From positions 806,001 through 870,000 of the forward strand of contig CM065318.1 in assembly GCA_033032175.1 (NCBI GenBank): a DNA stretch of 64,000 nucleotides, written 5' to 3'. Of this stretch, positions 12,060 through 23,439 are shown piece by piece (positions within the stretch are counted from its first letter, which is position 1; every line of letters begins with the position of its first letter). Source of the DNA: Saturnia japonica (Eukaryota > Arthropoda > Insecta > Lepidoptera > Saturniidae). Position numbers and translations under genes: made by a program. The notes under the pieces are model-generated. The model saw only the letters and a list, made by a program, of their open reading frames with translations. It was not told where the DNA came from and searched no databases.

Positions 12060-12630
12060 TATAATTATAATAGACAAGCGCTTTTCTCGCGGCTTCGCTT
12101 GCGTCATTAAGTTTTGTTCCATTTGTTTAACTTTCTTACTGAATTGCTAAATACCAATTTTCATAGATCTATCTTCAAAAATTGTGGATTTTCATACAAA
12201 CTATAATCCCCCTTTTCACCACCTTGATATGTCAGTCATTTAGCTTTCCTTTTGTATATGATATCTAGGCGACCGGTGTCTTACAAAATAAATACATATC
12301 TAAGTTCACTTGGAATATAAAACGTTATATAAATATAAAGTTCTATCCGAATCGTTGGAGCCGTTTCCGAGAAACAAAATCAAAAAAATAATGATATTAC
12401 ATTACAAGCTTCAGAAATTTATACACTTCACAAAATTGTAAATAAAAAAATCTCCGTTGATAAATATATTTTATCGAAATTAAATTAACTGTGTCAAGGT
12501 GATTATTGTTATTAAAAAAACAAGCTAGGATTTCGTTGAGTTAAAATACCTAAACACCACTAACCCGTGGAGACTGACCGACATTCATAATTAGTGAAGA
12601 TTGCAGCTGGGTTTTACAATAAATAATACT
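12060..12630. repeat. insect-type interspersed repeat with 'cggcttcgct' end, plus unassigned DNA
   Basis: It starts with ctcgcggcttcgcttgcgtc and includes ccgaatcgttggagccgttt followed by an A-rich stretch. This is the layout of an abundant lepidopteran repeat type of which other diverged members lie at 53290-53690 and 59435-59740. Around 12550-12585 the phrase actaacccgtggagactg recurs at about 45520-45540 upstream of EcKL-3. No coding seen. Confidence 0.4.
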
Positions 12631-13237
12631 TCAAGCGAAAATAAAGTTATACATGTATTGTCGTATCAAGACAGTGAGAATAAGTGCAGGTGAAAGGTCG
12701 CGCCCAGATGCTTTCCCCGCTCCGCCGCTCCTCCATCTGTCTCCCCTCTGAGAACAAGCGCGAACAATAATAATAACTAGCTGTGCCAGTGGTTTTTCTC
12801 ACGTGGACTACAAAATGCCCGCGCAAATCTTTCTCCCCCGCTCCCGGCTATTTTAAACACAAAAATGCTTATTGTGGGTGTTCCTTAGAAGATAGATGTA
12901 CACTCTCCCGGACTATTTTGTAGATCTTTTTAATGCATATAATTATGTTGTACATTAATTTGCTATATCTCTTATGGTTTACTCAGCATAAGCTAACTTA
13001 ATAGGTATTTAAGCGCCCGAATTAATTCGCCATGACTAGCTTTTTTTATTTGTGCGGAACCGTAATTCTTTTTCTAAAATAAAAGTAGCCTAAGTTACTC
13101 CCTATATAATCAGCTATCTATCAGTGGAAGTACCGTAAAAATCGGTCCAACTGTTTCGAAGAATACCCGGAAAAAAAAAACTGACAGACAGACAAAAATT
13201 AAAAAAAATAGGCTTTTTGTTGTAGGTATCGTATATA

Positions 13238-14540
13238 CAAGGTGTCCAGAAAGGGTATCGGGTATTTGTAAGTTCAATGAAACAAAAATTATTTGTATGC
13301 AATAAAAAAGTTTATTGTTTATTATTAGCATATGAATTGGAGAGTTATTTGGAAAAGATGATGTTATCCAAATGATGACCGTTACGTTGCTGGCACTCTT
13401 CTAAACGGAAACGAAGATTGGCGATAACACGTTGACACATAGCTATCGATATTGCTGCCATTTCTGACCTGATGTTTTGCTTTAACTGGGTTACATTCGT
13501 CGGATTGTTTTGATAATCCTTACTTTTAAGGTATCCCCATGCAAAATAGTCAAGCGGGCTAAGGTCGGGGCTTCTGGGAGGCCAGTTGATGTTACCCCTT
13601 CGCGAAATAACTTTATTAGGGAATAAATCGTTAACAACTTCCATTGAGTCATTTGAGGTATGGCAAGTGGCCCCATCTTGCTGGAACCACGTTCTTGAGT
13701 TGAAACCTGCAAACTCCTGCAACTCTGGGACCAAAAAATTTCGCAACATATCGCAATAACGGTCACTATTCACATTAATTGCTCGGCCTGGTTGATCTTC
13801 ATGAAAATAAGGACCAATTATGCCTTTAGCAGACATAGCGGCCCAAACAACGACCTTTGGGCTATGCAGGGGTCGTTCATGCTTTCGTCTCGGATTCTCC
13901 ACTGCCCAGTACCGACAATTCTGCTTATTAACATGACCATTCAGGTGAAAATTTGCTTCGTCACTGAACAGTATGTTGTTAAAGTTGTTAAATCGCTGCA
14001 GCATTTCGTTCGCAAAATTCAGTCGATTAGCATAGTCCGTATCCTTCAATTCTTGAACCAATTGAATTTTATAGGCTTTTAGATGTAAGTCTTTCTTTAA
14101 AATCGAATGTAAAGACGATTTTTTGATGTTCAACGCTTGGCTTCGCTTTCGGATGGATAAAGACGGATTTTGACGAACCGACGCCTCAACTTCTTCAATT
14201 GTTTCTTCATCGCGAACTGAACGAGGACGACCAGAGTTTTGAATTTTAACTGTCGCACCTGTATTCTCGAACATCCTGATCCATTTCCTAATGCTATCGT
14301 CACTTGGCGCGTGGCGTGTACGATATTCCGCACGATAGAGACGTTGAGCAGTCACTATTGAATCACCATTACGATAATACGCTCGTACGCAAAATGCGTG
14401 ATGCGTCCCCGAGTACTGTTCCATCGTGACTAAAACTCCACAAAATGGCGGACGCCACGAACCCCTCCCCGCACCCTTTAGACGCCCCGTTTCGAATATG
14501 GCGCGAAAACAAATACCCGATACCCTTTCTGGACACCTTG
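13238..14540 (-). mobile_element. intact DD41D Tc1/mariner-like transposon, 1,303 bp
   Basis: Flanked by TA on each side (13236-13237 and 14541-14542). Including the TA, the ends form perfect 33-bp inverted repeats (13236-13268 and 14510-14542), beginning tacaaggtgtccagaaaggg. One uninterrupted 359-codon transposase on the minus strand fills most of the element. The undisturbed target is readable in the family C copies at 41361-41390 and 43977-44005. Perfect terminal repeats with an open frame indicate a recent insertion. It lies about 310 bases upstream of the EcKL-2 start codon. Confidence 0.92.
13345..14424 (-). CDS. DD41D-type transposase (Tc1/mariner superfamily), 359 aa, intact
   Basis: It catalyses cut-and-paste transposition. 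The N-terminus (residues ~1-110) has two helix-turn-helix-like regions with a PRSVRDEE linker resembling the GRPR motif. The DDE triad is visible as SDEANF, QQDGATCHTS and SPLDYFAWGY. Exactly 41 residues lie between the second Asp and the Asp of SPLD; in the nearby mariner the same two positions are 34 apart. The ATG at 14424 is followed by an unbroken frame to TAG at 13345. Length and layout are normal for the superfamily. No frameshift is seen, so the protein could be active; expression is unknown. Confidence 0.9.
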   Translation of the reverse strand: MEQYSGTHHAFCVRAYYRNGDSIVTAQRLYRAEYRTRHAPSDDSIRKWIRMFENTGATVKIQNSGRPRSVRDEETIEEVEASVRQNPSLSIRKRSQALNIKKSSLHSILKKDLHLKAYKIQLVQELKDTDYANRLNFANEMLQRFNNFNNILFSDEANFHLNGHVNKQNCRYWAVENPRRKHERPLHSPKVVVWAAMSAKGIIGPYFHEDQPGRAINVNSDRYCDMLRNFLVPELQEFAGFNSRTWFQQDGATCHTSNDSMEVVNDLFPNKVISRRGNINWPPRSPDLSPLDYFAWGYLKSKDYQNNPTNVTQLKQNIRSEMAAISIAMCQRVIANLRFRLEECQQRNGHHLDNIIFSK

Positions 14541-14740
14541 TACTTTCATATGCATTTAGTAAAAAACTGTTATTATGATATTACAAAGAGACACTTCAAT
14601 TTTATTCATTGTATAAAATATATTTTGAATGCCGTTATGGTATGACTAATTATTATCAAATTTACGAATAATCTAGTAATACGTGTGATAAATATTGCAT
14701 GTATAAGGATGATTTATGATTAATATGTGCGTTATCGAAA

Positions 14741-14847
14741 ATTATATATAAAAAGGTAACAGATATAGGGTACAAATCAATTTATAACTAAGCATTGCCG
14801 TATAAATATCTGTGGGAATATTTTGAATTGTTGTATCAGTTTGAACA
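14741..14847 (+). promoter_or_regulatory. conserved proximal promoter of EcKL-2
   Basis: About 110 bases directly before the ATG are nearly the same as those before EcKL-3 (45681-45786). They include a TATA-like tatataaaaa at 14745-14754, a second tataaata at 14801-14808, and TCAGT at 14836-14840. The TATA-to-TCAGT distance (37) is longer than usual, and tatcag|tttgaacaATG could also be a splice acceptor from an untranslated exon. The start site is not determined. Confidence 0.45.
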
Positions 14848-17800
14848 ATGGCTGACTCTACTGCAAGTTTACGAGAATTGCTTGAGAAAATTGCAAAGGA
14901 AAACAAGTTTTCTACTTACGATGTAAACATAAAACCGATATCCAGCGGAGGAGCTAACTACACCTCACAACTCTTCTTGGCAACGATCTCGGATGAAAAC
15001 AAGGTTATCAATCTCTTCGCTAAAGTTATCGTCTTAGGTGAGAAGTTCCGCTCTCAAATGTTAGATAATATGTTTGAGATAGAACCTTTTGTTTATACTG
15101 AACTGTCAAAAATGTATCGTCAGTTAGAAGAGAAACACAAAGTACCCAAGGAGCATAGACTCGAGTTCCCTAAATTCTACGGACATAACTCGTCTCCAGG
15201 AGAGGAAGCTTTAGTTCTCGAGGATTTGTCTGCGCAAGGTTATAGTGTTTATGATAGGTTTAAATCGGTAGAGTGGCCTTACGCCTTCAAAGCTTTAAAA
15301 GAGTTGGCAAAGTTCCACGCTTTATCTTTCGCATTTGAAAAAGAGCATCCTGAAGACTTTGAGAAAGCTCAGAAAATCTTTGGAAATTATTCGAACAGAA
15401 ATGAAGAAACAAAAGATATTTTTACATCTTTTGTAGAAAATGCACTTTTAGTAGCTGAGGAAGAGAACAGACGTCGGTTAAATGACTATCTTACAAGACC
15501 AGATGTGATGGTTGAGTTAATGGAATACCTGAAACCATTACAACGCACTGTTCTGACGCACGGTGACTTCAGAGTAAGCAATCTGATGCACAAAGTAGAT
15601 GATGTAAGTACTAAGAAGAAGTTTTAAATCTTTTAGAAAATAATAATTTTAATTAACGGGCACCCAGTATATACTAGTTTTACTCAATTGCGAAAAGGGA
15701 GAGTTATGTTTTTCGGGCATATGTATGTTATGTATGTATGTCTATTTCTTTAGCACGCTTTATAGCATAAACGGCTTGATGGATTTTAGCATACGAGGTG
15801 TCGTTAGATTCGTCTTAATTGTGGGAGTGATATAGGTTATATAATAATAGGTTGGAGAAAATGTTTCTTCGCATTTTTATATGAAAACTCAAGACATTTT
15901 TTTTAAAGTTTATTTACATTTATTTATAGTCTATATGTGCCGTTTTGTTTGATGACTTTCTGCCATTTTGTAGGCAGAGACATGATCCCGTTGCTGTAGA
16001 AAGTTTGGGACTTCTGATGAAAAAAATGCGAAAAATAGTTTTGGCAGTTCTTTCTTGATGTTAACCTTACAGAACCTAAACAATTCTGAAAAGACCGAAA
16101 CAAGTGAAAATCTGAAGGTACAAGGTCAGGGCTATATGGTGGATGCACTAGCACCTCCCAGTCAAACTTTCTTAATTTTTGCTGAGTGGCTAAAGATGTG
16201 TGTGGTCTAGCGTTATCGTGATAAAAGACCACACCTTTCCTGTTGATCAATTCCGGCCGCTTTCTCTCAACTGCTTCCTTTAATCTCATCAGTTGTTGGC
16301 AGTAGAGATCCGAATCGATGGTTTTGCCGGGCGTTAAAAGCTCATAATGAACAAGCACCACCTTATTTCGAGTTAGCCCAGGTTTAGACACAGTCACACC
16401 TGCCGGGTCGAGCGGATGGCATGTGCAAGCAGTTCCCGCTCCCCGGCCAACAACAGGTGCGAGAAGGACACCGTGGGGTTTTAGTCGGTCAGAGTCCGAC
16501 ATACCCCTCCCTTGAGCGGCCCAGCTCGGGAGGCGGATCCAATGCAGGATTTCCCCACGATAAAAAAAAAAAAGGTTTAGACACAGTCTGTGAAGCCTGA
16601 CCGATCTTAGACCACGACCACTTATGCACGTTCTTGTAGTACGTGATCCACTTTTCATCGCCAGTTATCAATCTCTTCAAAAACAGCTCGGTTTAATTAC
16701 GTATCAATAATTAATCGCAAATGAGTACACGGTTCATTAGGTTTCTTTCAGTGAGCTCGTGTGGCACCCAAATATCGAGCTTTTTGGTATAGCCAGCTTT
16801 CTTGAAATGGGTTAAAACTGTTTTGTGTTCAATTTCCAGTTCTTCAGCTACATCTTAACTAATGATATGCCGATTTTGCTCCACTTTTTCAAAAATGGTG
16901 TCCATTTTATTCGTAACAGGGCGGCCAGAGCGAGGTGCATCTTTAAATTCAAAATTTCCGGACTGAAAACATTTGAACCAAGTTTGTGCTACTCTTACTG
17001 TCACTGCATTAGGTCCATAAACATGACAAATTTTTTTCGCTGCTTGATTTGCATTTTTGCCTTTTTTGTAATAATACTTTAAAATGTATCGAATTTCTTC
17101 ATTAGATTTACTCTTATTACAGAGAGAAAAACAAATGAAAAATAGCGGGGAAATAACTTTTTTTCTTTTTATTTTTTTATTTTTAATGTCACCTAAACCA
17201 GCCAGATACAAATAGTAGAGCCAAAGAAATTTTATAACAAGTTTATACCTACGATATGCGAAAACACTTTTTCCCCCACCTAATATTTAAGTCTTTGAAT
17301 CAAATAAAAATGATTAAATAAAAATATATATTTGTTTATAACCTTACTAGGCAATGTTGCATCTATAATTTTTCTTATTCTGATACATATACCCATTCAC
17401 GCATATGGCCGCCACTTGACATTAATCAAGTAGTTTTAAAATCGGAAAGAAAACCCCCATTTGTAAATATTAAAAAGTGAGAAAATTGTGCATTACCGTA
17501 TTCATGTCATGTAGGTAAGTAGAATATGTAAACAAGTTTTAAAAATGAATAATTACACCCAATTATATTATAATATAATTTGGACTCAAAAATTTACATC
17601 CCTAACGTAGGCAATGTTAGGGTAAAAAAAAGAAATCGAGTGTTAATTTTGCCTAAGTACATTTTTCTTGTAAAAAGCCCACTGTAATAATAATCATTAT
17701 AGTTAGTAAATTCAAAACTAAATATAAAATAATTAAATAAGTTCTGTGAAGCTGTAAAACCCGCAGTGGCTTCAGGGCCCCTTAGGACAACAGTCTCTCC

Positions 17801-19788
17801 CACTATAACACTGAGAGTGAACCGACGCGACGTAACGTTCGATGCAATTCTGTTGTGACAGTAGATTTTTCAGGTTGGCAGATACGATTTTAAAACACTA
17901 TTTAGATTTTGGTGCAGCCTAATGAAATTTTAGAAAAGATATTAGAAAATTTGTATTTTAGGCAAAGTTGAAACTGGTATGTAAAGTTGCGCAATTTTAC
18001 CGGTAATTATATTTCCCATGTATCATTTTGATCATTACTTCTAGAGACTACCTGTTACAAACAAACAAACTCATAAACTTTACCTGTTTATAGTATTATA
18101 AATACCTATAGATTTAGATATATCCATCAAAAGATATGGAAAAAATAATTACATGTACAGACAGAATTACAGATTTATTTATATAAATTATGTAGAAAAT
18201 TATTCTGTAGAATAAATTATAATTCTATATTTTACCATTCTTATTATTGCATTTACAGGAAGGCATTTACCAATTAAAAATTTTGGACTACCAGACGATG
18301 AAAGCCGGCAGTCCAGTGACAGATTTGCTGTACTTTATCTTCACAGGAACTGACGAGGAGTTTCGTGCTAAGCACTATCTACCACTCATCGACCATTACT
18401 ACTCCCAGCTCAGCTTGTCGATGAGGAGACTGGGGCTCAAACCAAACGAGATATATTCTCGGAAAGATTTTGATACTGAACTCGAAATGGTAATTAATTT
18501 GACATTATTACAACCCATAATATCAAATTAAATAATTATGTCTTGGAAACGTAGCAATCTAATCAATATATTATATATACTAACGGTGCCTGCGACTTTG
18601 TCCACATGGTATATTTTGTGTATGAAAAACAACAACTAAATAAAAATCTCAGCTCACGGTATTTTACCTGTATGAGTTTTGAGAATACTCAAATAATCGT
18701 AAATGTTAACCGATATCACAGTTTACCAATCATACCAATATTATCTATTAGACAGGTCCATTTATTGATTTTATTGATAATTTTGCAAATATAAAAAATA
18801 ATTAATCTTAGTTTATTTCAGTAAAGATTTTAAATATTCAATATTGTATACGTTAAAGGGAAAGAAAATAGGTATCTTGTCGCTCCACGTCTCCCGTTAT
18901 CATAGGTTGCAAGTTCTTTAGGTTTCTATATATTCACTGACACTCGAGTTATGGTTTTTCCAATAAGCACTAATTTTATAGTAGTTCAGCGCGGGCGCGG
19001 GGTAATTTTAAACCACATTTAGCGGAGTGAAATGCGTGCACTGTCACTTCTACTTGTTAAGAGCGATCTATGTCGCGACCACTTGGCGATACGTTTAGAA
19101 AGCGACTGGGATGGGAACTAAGAAGGAAAGAGTGAATGAATCTATGTATAAATAAGTGGATGAGTGATATAATTATACGGCTTATACAAATATATTAAAG
19201 AGTTACTTACACTTAACTTTTTACATGCACATAACCTAAACGCAATTTACAGACCTTACAAATGTCTATACAGCATACAGCATCATTTAGACATTTTAGA
19301 CTATAAACTACAATCATAACAAATTAATTAAATTCGGTCCAGTAGGTTTTGCGTGATTAGCGTACAAACATCCAGACAGACAAACAAGAATTTAAAAAAC
19401 TATCCAAATGTTTTCTGTCCATGATTCTAAAGCCCAGTAGTATTTTCTTTAAAATATCTTCAATTTACAGATTTCGGTTCTTTACTCGTTTATTATTATA
19501 AGTACATATAGATATAACTTAAAAGAACATAAATCTAGATTATACTTGTGTTACCATTACCTAAGCATTTTTTCTGGTTTGAAAAATTGTTTTTCATTTC
19601 AGAAATTACCTTATGGCCTGATCATAGGCTTATGCTTGTTGCCGATAGTGATGGTGGAACAGGAAGACGCGCCAGTAATGGACAAAGATAAAGATCTTAC
19701 GGCGTTTAAAATCGGCAAGATGGGGAAACTGTACCCTGAGAGAATTAACGGCATACTCAATGACTATGTCAGATGGAGAGTTATATGA
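14848..19788 (+). CDS. EcKL-2: CHK/ecdysteroid kinase-like protein, complete, three exons, 390 aa
   Basis: Join 14848-15603, 18259-18489 and 19603-19788 (252+77+61 codons, stop TGA). All junctions are GT-AG and phase 0. EcKinase-family marks: glycine-rich ISSGGANYTS (residues 31-40), LFAK with Lys59, FEIEPFVYTEL (76-86), hinge-like LVLEDL (122-127), catalytic LTHGDFRVSNLM (236-247, HGD 238-240 and N245), and metal-binding ILDYQ with D262 opening exon 2. No signal peptide is seen, so it is probably cytosolic. Relatives phosphorylate ecdysteroids at C-22 or act in detoxification; the substrate here is an inference. Intron 1 (2,655 bp) holds a mariner and a family A remnant, and intron 2 (1,113 bp) a ~350-bp insertion. 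The frame is intact and key residues are kept. Its polyadenylation hexamer differs from EcKL-1; AATAAA at 20062-20067 is available. Confidence 0.93.
15924..17150 (-). pseudogene. mariner transposase, disrupted by a retro-insertion and frameshifts
   Basis: The N-terminal helix-turn-helix region is in 17150-16860 (IRYILKYYYKKG ... KDAPRSGRPV). The catalytic parts are ITGDEKWITYY (about 16645-16675), YHDNARPHTS (about 16180-16210) and PPYSPDLVPSDFHLF, with 34 residues between the second and third Asp. The insertion at 16396-16572 splits the frame between the first and second Asp. Not functional. Confidence 0.85.
16396..16572 (+). mobile_element. short retroposed element (LINE 3' end or SINE), 177 bp with 16-bp target duplication
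   Basis: Flanked by identical aggtttagacacagtc copies (16380-16395 and 16573-16588). It ends in an A-tract (16562-16572), so its sense strand is +. Before the tail are two hairpins: GTCGG/CCGAC (16484-16488 with 16496-16500) and CCTCCC/GGGAGG (16506-16511 with 16528-16533). 3' hairpins plus poly(A) fit recognition by a LINE reverse transcriptase. No coding seen; the family is not named. Confidence 0.8.
17341..18004. mobile_element. family A repeat, copy 3 (left part missing)
   Basis: Same orientation as copy 1, aligning from about base 410 of the window to its right end. It joins EcKL-2 exon 2 through the same intron sequence as in EcKL-1, so it was carried along when the gene segment duplicated. 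The left third is absent; an AT-rich junction replaces it at about 17335. Confidence 0.65.
18838..19190. mobile_element. about 350-bp insertion in EcKL-2 intron 2, unclassified
   Basis: Absent from the aligned intron 2 of EcKL-1, where the flanks meet as aaatatattaaagag. It contains a GC-rich stretch (cagcgcgggcgcgggg) in AT-rich surroundings. The flanks repeat a short aatatt-like sequence. No terminal repeats or coding are obvious, so it is called by comparison of the paralogues only. Confidence 0.45.
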
Positions 19789-20206
19789 ATGTGATGAGAA
19801 ACGTCCTTCACCAACTATTTTACTTTGTATGACAGTTCCTACGTTCAGTGATTCTACAGACTGCAATGACCAGTCAATGCTTTTGTTAAGTAGTTTAGAA
19901 TAGAAATTATAAATCGATTTTGTTAAGAAAAAAGTACTTTAAACGCATGAAGTTTTCTGTTTGAAACAGAATCAAGTTTGGAAAGCAAAGTAAAATGTAA
20001 ATCTTAGTTTAGTAATTAATGCTCAGTAGAGATTCTAAAGAGCATAGAGTATCAGTAGATAAATAAAAACGATAGATCTACAAGCGCTGATTTTGATTTT
20101 GCTTTTAATTCGTTTTGGACAAGTTTGTTAATTCACTGTAGGTATTTATTCTTAGCACAGCTGAGTTGTGTTGAGTATTTGCGGGTTCATTACATTATTG
20201 TTAAAA

Positions 20207-20345
20207 AGTGTTAACTCACCAAAATTACTGCACGTAATGCTGACTGCGTTAAAACTAAAAGCAGCGGCGAATGCCTACAGGTATATTACAGATAGTGACC
20301 GTCGTGGTCACCATTTACGCTTCTATGTTACATACTCAAAGGTTT
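20207..20345 (-). repeat. fragment matching the 5' side of the 5.8-9.25 kb LINE
   Basis: Matches 9105-9250 in the same orientation, with shared phrases such as gttaactcacc, cacgtaatgct and gacagtgaccgtcgtg (agatagtgaccgtcgtgg here). It sits just after the EcKL-2 3' flank, about 480 bases left of the 3'-end copy at 20828. Confidence 0.55.
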
Positions 20346-20827
20346 ACCAACAATACTTTGTTCCTACGTTCCTAATTTACTTTCTACGTTTATACGTTCC
20401 TAATCTATACTGTGATGTATAAAACAAAATACTTAAAGGATGAGTAAATACTTAAATATGTATCGATATTTATAACTTATTATCTTGGTAGTACAGATCC
20501 AAATAACTAAAAAATTATAAAATTCTGATTTGATAATTTCAGAGACATATGTTGTTGACAAATGTAAGAAATAATTTTTTTATGTACTCTCTGTTCCCGC
20601 CGTATTAGTTTTCGCTGAGAATTTTTTCGGTAATGTATCTGAAGTGACGAGAAAAGTAAAATAGATCGTCCATATATTTAATATAAAAACTAGTTATTTA
20701 AATCTAAATTTCGATTGTAAATCTAGCTTTAAAACTCTTGTAGGCATCCACTCTACCAAGTATACCTACTATGTTCGGATTAGGGAGCACTGCGATTTGA
20801 TATATTAAAAACTTTAACTTATTTAAA

Positions 20828-21744
20828 TTTTTTTTTTTTGAACTGACTACGCTGTTAGCCTTTTGTGCCCTATCCAAAAACAGAGCCGCTGCGGTTTTTA
20901 CAGCTTCACCGGACTTGCGGGCGAGCGCTTAGGGCACTCAGCCGCGAAAGATTGTGACGACCCGCTCGAGGTTGCCAGAGTAGCCGAATCTCGGCTCGGG
21001 CGGTCGTCGCGAATGCGAAAAGGTCGCGATCTATCTAATTCCCTAATCTTAAGAAAATTCGAGCTAACTAACATATACTCATATGCACGTTCCCCTCCTC
21101 CTGGGAGGAAGGAGGGAACCATGCGTGTATTTAGTAATCGGAATGGGTTTTCTACACTAACTAGCGCAATAGTCTAACTAGCGCAAAAAAAGAAAAAAAA
21201 GGTCCCTTACAGAACCTATGTACCTGTGTGGTGTGCACGTGTGTGTGTGTTCATACGTGTGTAATGTTATATGTGGGTAGCTAAGTGTTGCACGTATAGT
21301 GTCACTTGTATCACGCGGGCGGCTGCCTGACCCAAAGGCTTCACACCGAGGAACGGACCTAGGCTTGGGTTGCCGCTAGAGAGGCGGTGGCACGCTCTGT
21401 TTGGAGAGACGGTGGTATAGAACGCGTTTGCTGTTTCGATTTGTTCGAGCGGGTCAGTGAAGATATTACGCGGCCGGCGTTTACTCCGGCAGGCATTGGG
21501 GTCGGGAACATATGAAGCTGCCGCTTTGATTAAGGGATTCGCGTGGTTCGACGCGGTGTCGAAATAAGAGCGAGAAAGGTGTTTGGCATAGGCATGTATC
21601 GAAGGAAGGTCCATATCTCTATGGAGATCTTCCATACGAACATACCAAGGGGCGCCGGTAAGGCGGTGAAGAAACCTATTCTGGATGGTTTGTAAACGAT
21701 CCCAATTATATTTTGGCATATGTGCGAACACAACGCAGTTATAC
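20828..21744 (-). mobile_element. 5'-truncated copy of the Jockey-type LINE
   Basis: Matches 5771-6740 with small gaps, starting with a T-run (20828-20839, the poly(A) tail read in reverse) and ending at about 21744. The coding part on the minus strand gives the ORF2 C-terminus (NCVVFAHMPKYNWDRLQTIQ ...) with few changes. It lacks the short 6305-6390-like segment of the longer copy. Typical 5' truncation by target-primed reverse transcription. Confidence 0.8.
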
Positions 21745-22560
21745 GTGCACATACACTCAAACATAAGACCGCAAACACATTTCTTTAAACTACATGGTCC
21801 CTACACTCTCAAAGACAACAAGAAATATTTAGTACCTTTTTTTTCTTATTTAAGGAATTTGATGTTTACTTTATTTGTAACCGTAACTAAGACAAGATAA
21901 CATAACACAAACATGATTTTTATTGAACACAAAGTTCCATAAATAATTTATTCACAAAAATGTAAGTACTGAAACTAGCTACATATTTCAAATTTATAAA
22001 ATAATTATTTCTGCATTTCGATAAAGGACGACTTAACCCATATTAATTGGATTATTTAATTGAACTCAATAACAACGAGTGCACGTTTTGAACTGGTTCG
22101 TTTGAAAACACATTTTGCTAAGGTCTATATTCGATATTTGTTACTCAATCACGCTAAAACGGCTAAACAGATCTCAATGAAATTTGGCACACAGATAGTC
22201 TATCACCTGGAATAACACATAGGGTACTTTTTATCCCGATAAAAGTTATAGTTTAACCGATGTTATCCCACAAATATAATAAATGGAAAGTTTCTGTTTG
22301 TTACTCAATCACGCAACAACGGCTTTTTTTTCGTTTGTCGTGTTCCGAGACCAGTCTGGGTATATCCAAATAATACGCAAATGAAGTCGCGGGTACTATC
22401 TAGTATTTCGTAAATTTCATAAAAAAGGGACACCTTTGTAAAAAATAATAGCAAATAAATGAAGCTGTGAATGAAGTGTTATAAATAAAAGAAGGTGTCG
22501 AGTAAACCTTGAATCTTCGTAACTCATAATATCATTTTGAATAATCATGCCAAAAATATG
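21745..22560. repeat. unassigned DNA and a lepidopteran-type interspersed repeat (about 22130-22450)
   Basis: Contains cacgctaaaacggctaaaca and atgaaatttggcacac. The phrase gttactcaatcacg occurs twice, at 22140-22153 and 22300-22313. The phrase gtcgtgttccgagacc at 22338-22353 is shared with the tandem repeat at 44137-44490. Non-coding. Confidence 0.4.
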
Positions 22561-23430
22561 AAATACTTGTTAAGAATTTAATATAAATAATATAATGTTC
22601 TAAAGGACATTGTTATTTTTGGCCCTGTACTTTAAGCAAGTTGAGCTTGGAATTGTTGAAAATGGACACACGATGCGGAAAGAGTCCGTTACGGACTCCC
22701 GCCAAAATGGCATAACTGCGGAGGAGTCAGCGTCACAGCGAGCGTCAGTCTGTGACCGTTAATTCATTTTTTCGTAAAATTACCACATCAACTCAAGTTG
22801 TAACCTAAACGTCATGTCGAGTTTTTTTTTTTTTATTTTATTTAATAAAGTAGCTATATTTACAGTAGGAATATAATTAATATCTATATTATTTAAAAAT
22901 AAATACTTTACAAAGGACTTCCTGACCGTCGTTGTTCTCAGAATGAAATTTTAACCATTTGCTTATTTTACTGCGCTCTTAGGGTCACTTGAGAGTGTTG
23001 TTTTTCTAATGCTATTTTTAGATTAATTTTTAGAATAATTTGCTCAGAAAGTTGTGTGTTGTTAATGTTATGTTAGTGTTAGATTATTTGTAATGTTAAT
23101 AAAATAAATATTTGTGATATTCATTGAGAGTTTTTTAAATTATTGGAGTTTTATTGCAATCGTAACGAATATTTTCTTATTTCTATGTTTAGCTTAGATT
23201 TACAAAATAAAAGAAACAGCAAATACGTTAAATTGTTTATTTATCAGTTAGTACAATTCATAAAAAATACAAAAATAATAGTTTTATAAATAGGTACTAT
23301 ACAAAATTGCTGATAAATTATTAAATTACTGCAATCCCGGGAACTTTCCCGTTTCGCGGGATTGTCCATGCGCAGTTGACAGCTTTTTTTTTCCTTTTTT
23401 CCTAGTAGGGCCGCAGAGGACCGCCTGCGA
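22561..23430. other. AT-rich DNA with small hairpins, no gene
   Basis: Holds a perfect 8-bp hairpin GAGTCCGT/ACGGACTC (22682-22698), a second stem GTCACAG/CTGTGAC (22732-22738 with 22750-22756), and an AATCCCG/CGGGATT inverted pair near 23334-23363. No coding region is recognised. Confidence 0.4.
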
Positions 23431-23439
23431 TTACGGGAA

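Larger units (their letters stand above)
12774..14625. repeat. family C repeat, copy 1, split by the DD41D transposon
   Basis: It runs from actagctgtgcc at 12777 to about 13237, and resumes at 14543 until about 14625. The same family occurs reversed at 41295-42250 and partly at 43905-44020 and 50640-50850. Shared marks are the gctgtgcc end, a C-rich ctcccccgctcccggct segment, 'gaacccta'-like and cggttgga-like stretches, and the distal end ctttcatatgcatttag ... cacttcaattttatt. The empty-site copies place the DD41D insertion exactly at a TA. Confidence 0.6.
15850..17280 (-). mobile_element. mariner element (DD34D), inactive, in EcKL-2 intron 1
   Basis: TA lies on both sides (15848-15849, 17281-17282). 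The imperfect terminal repeats begin ggttggagaaaatgtttctt on the left, against ggtgggggaaaaagtgtttt reverse-complemented on the right. The element is 1,431 bp, of which 193 are a nested insertion plus its target duplication, leaving a normal mariner length of about 1.24 kb. The transposase lies on the minus strand, opposite to the host gene. Confidence 0.85.

Noticed and set aside
18247..18531. 94-codon frame as a separate small gene
   Set aside because: It is exon 2 of EcKL-2 read through its splice sites.
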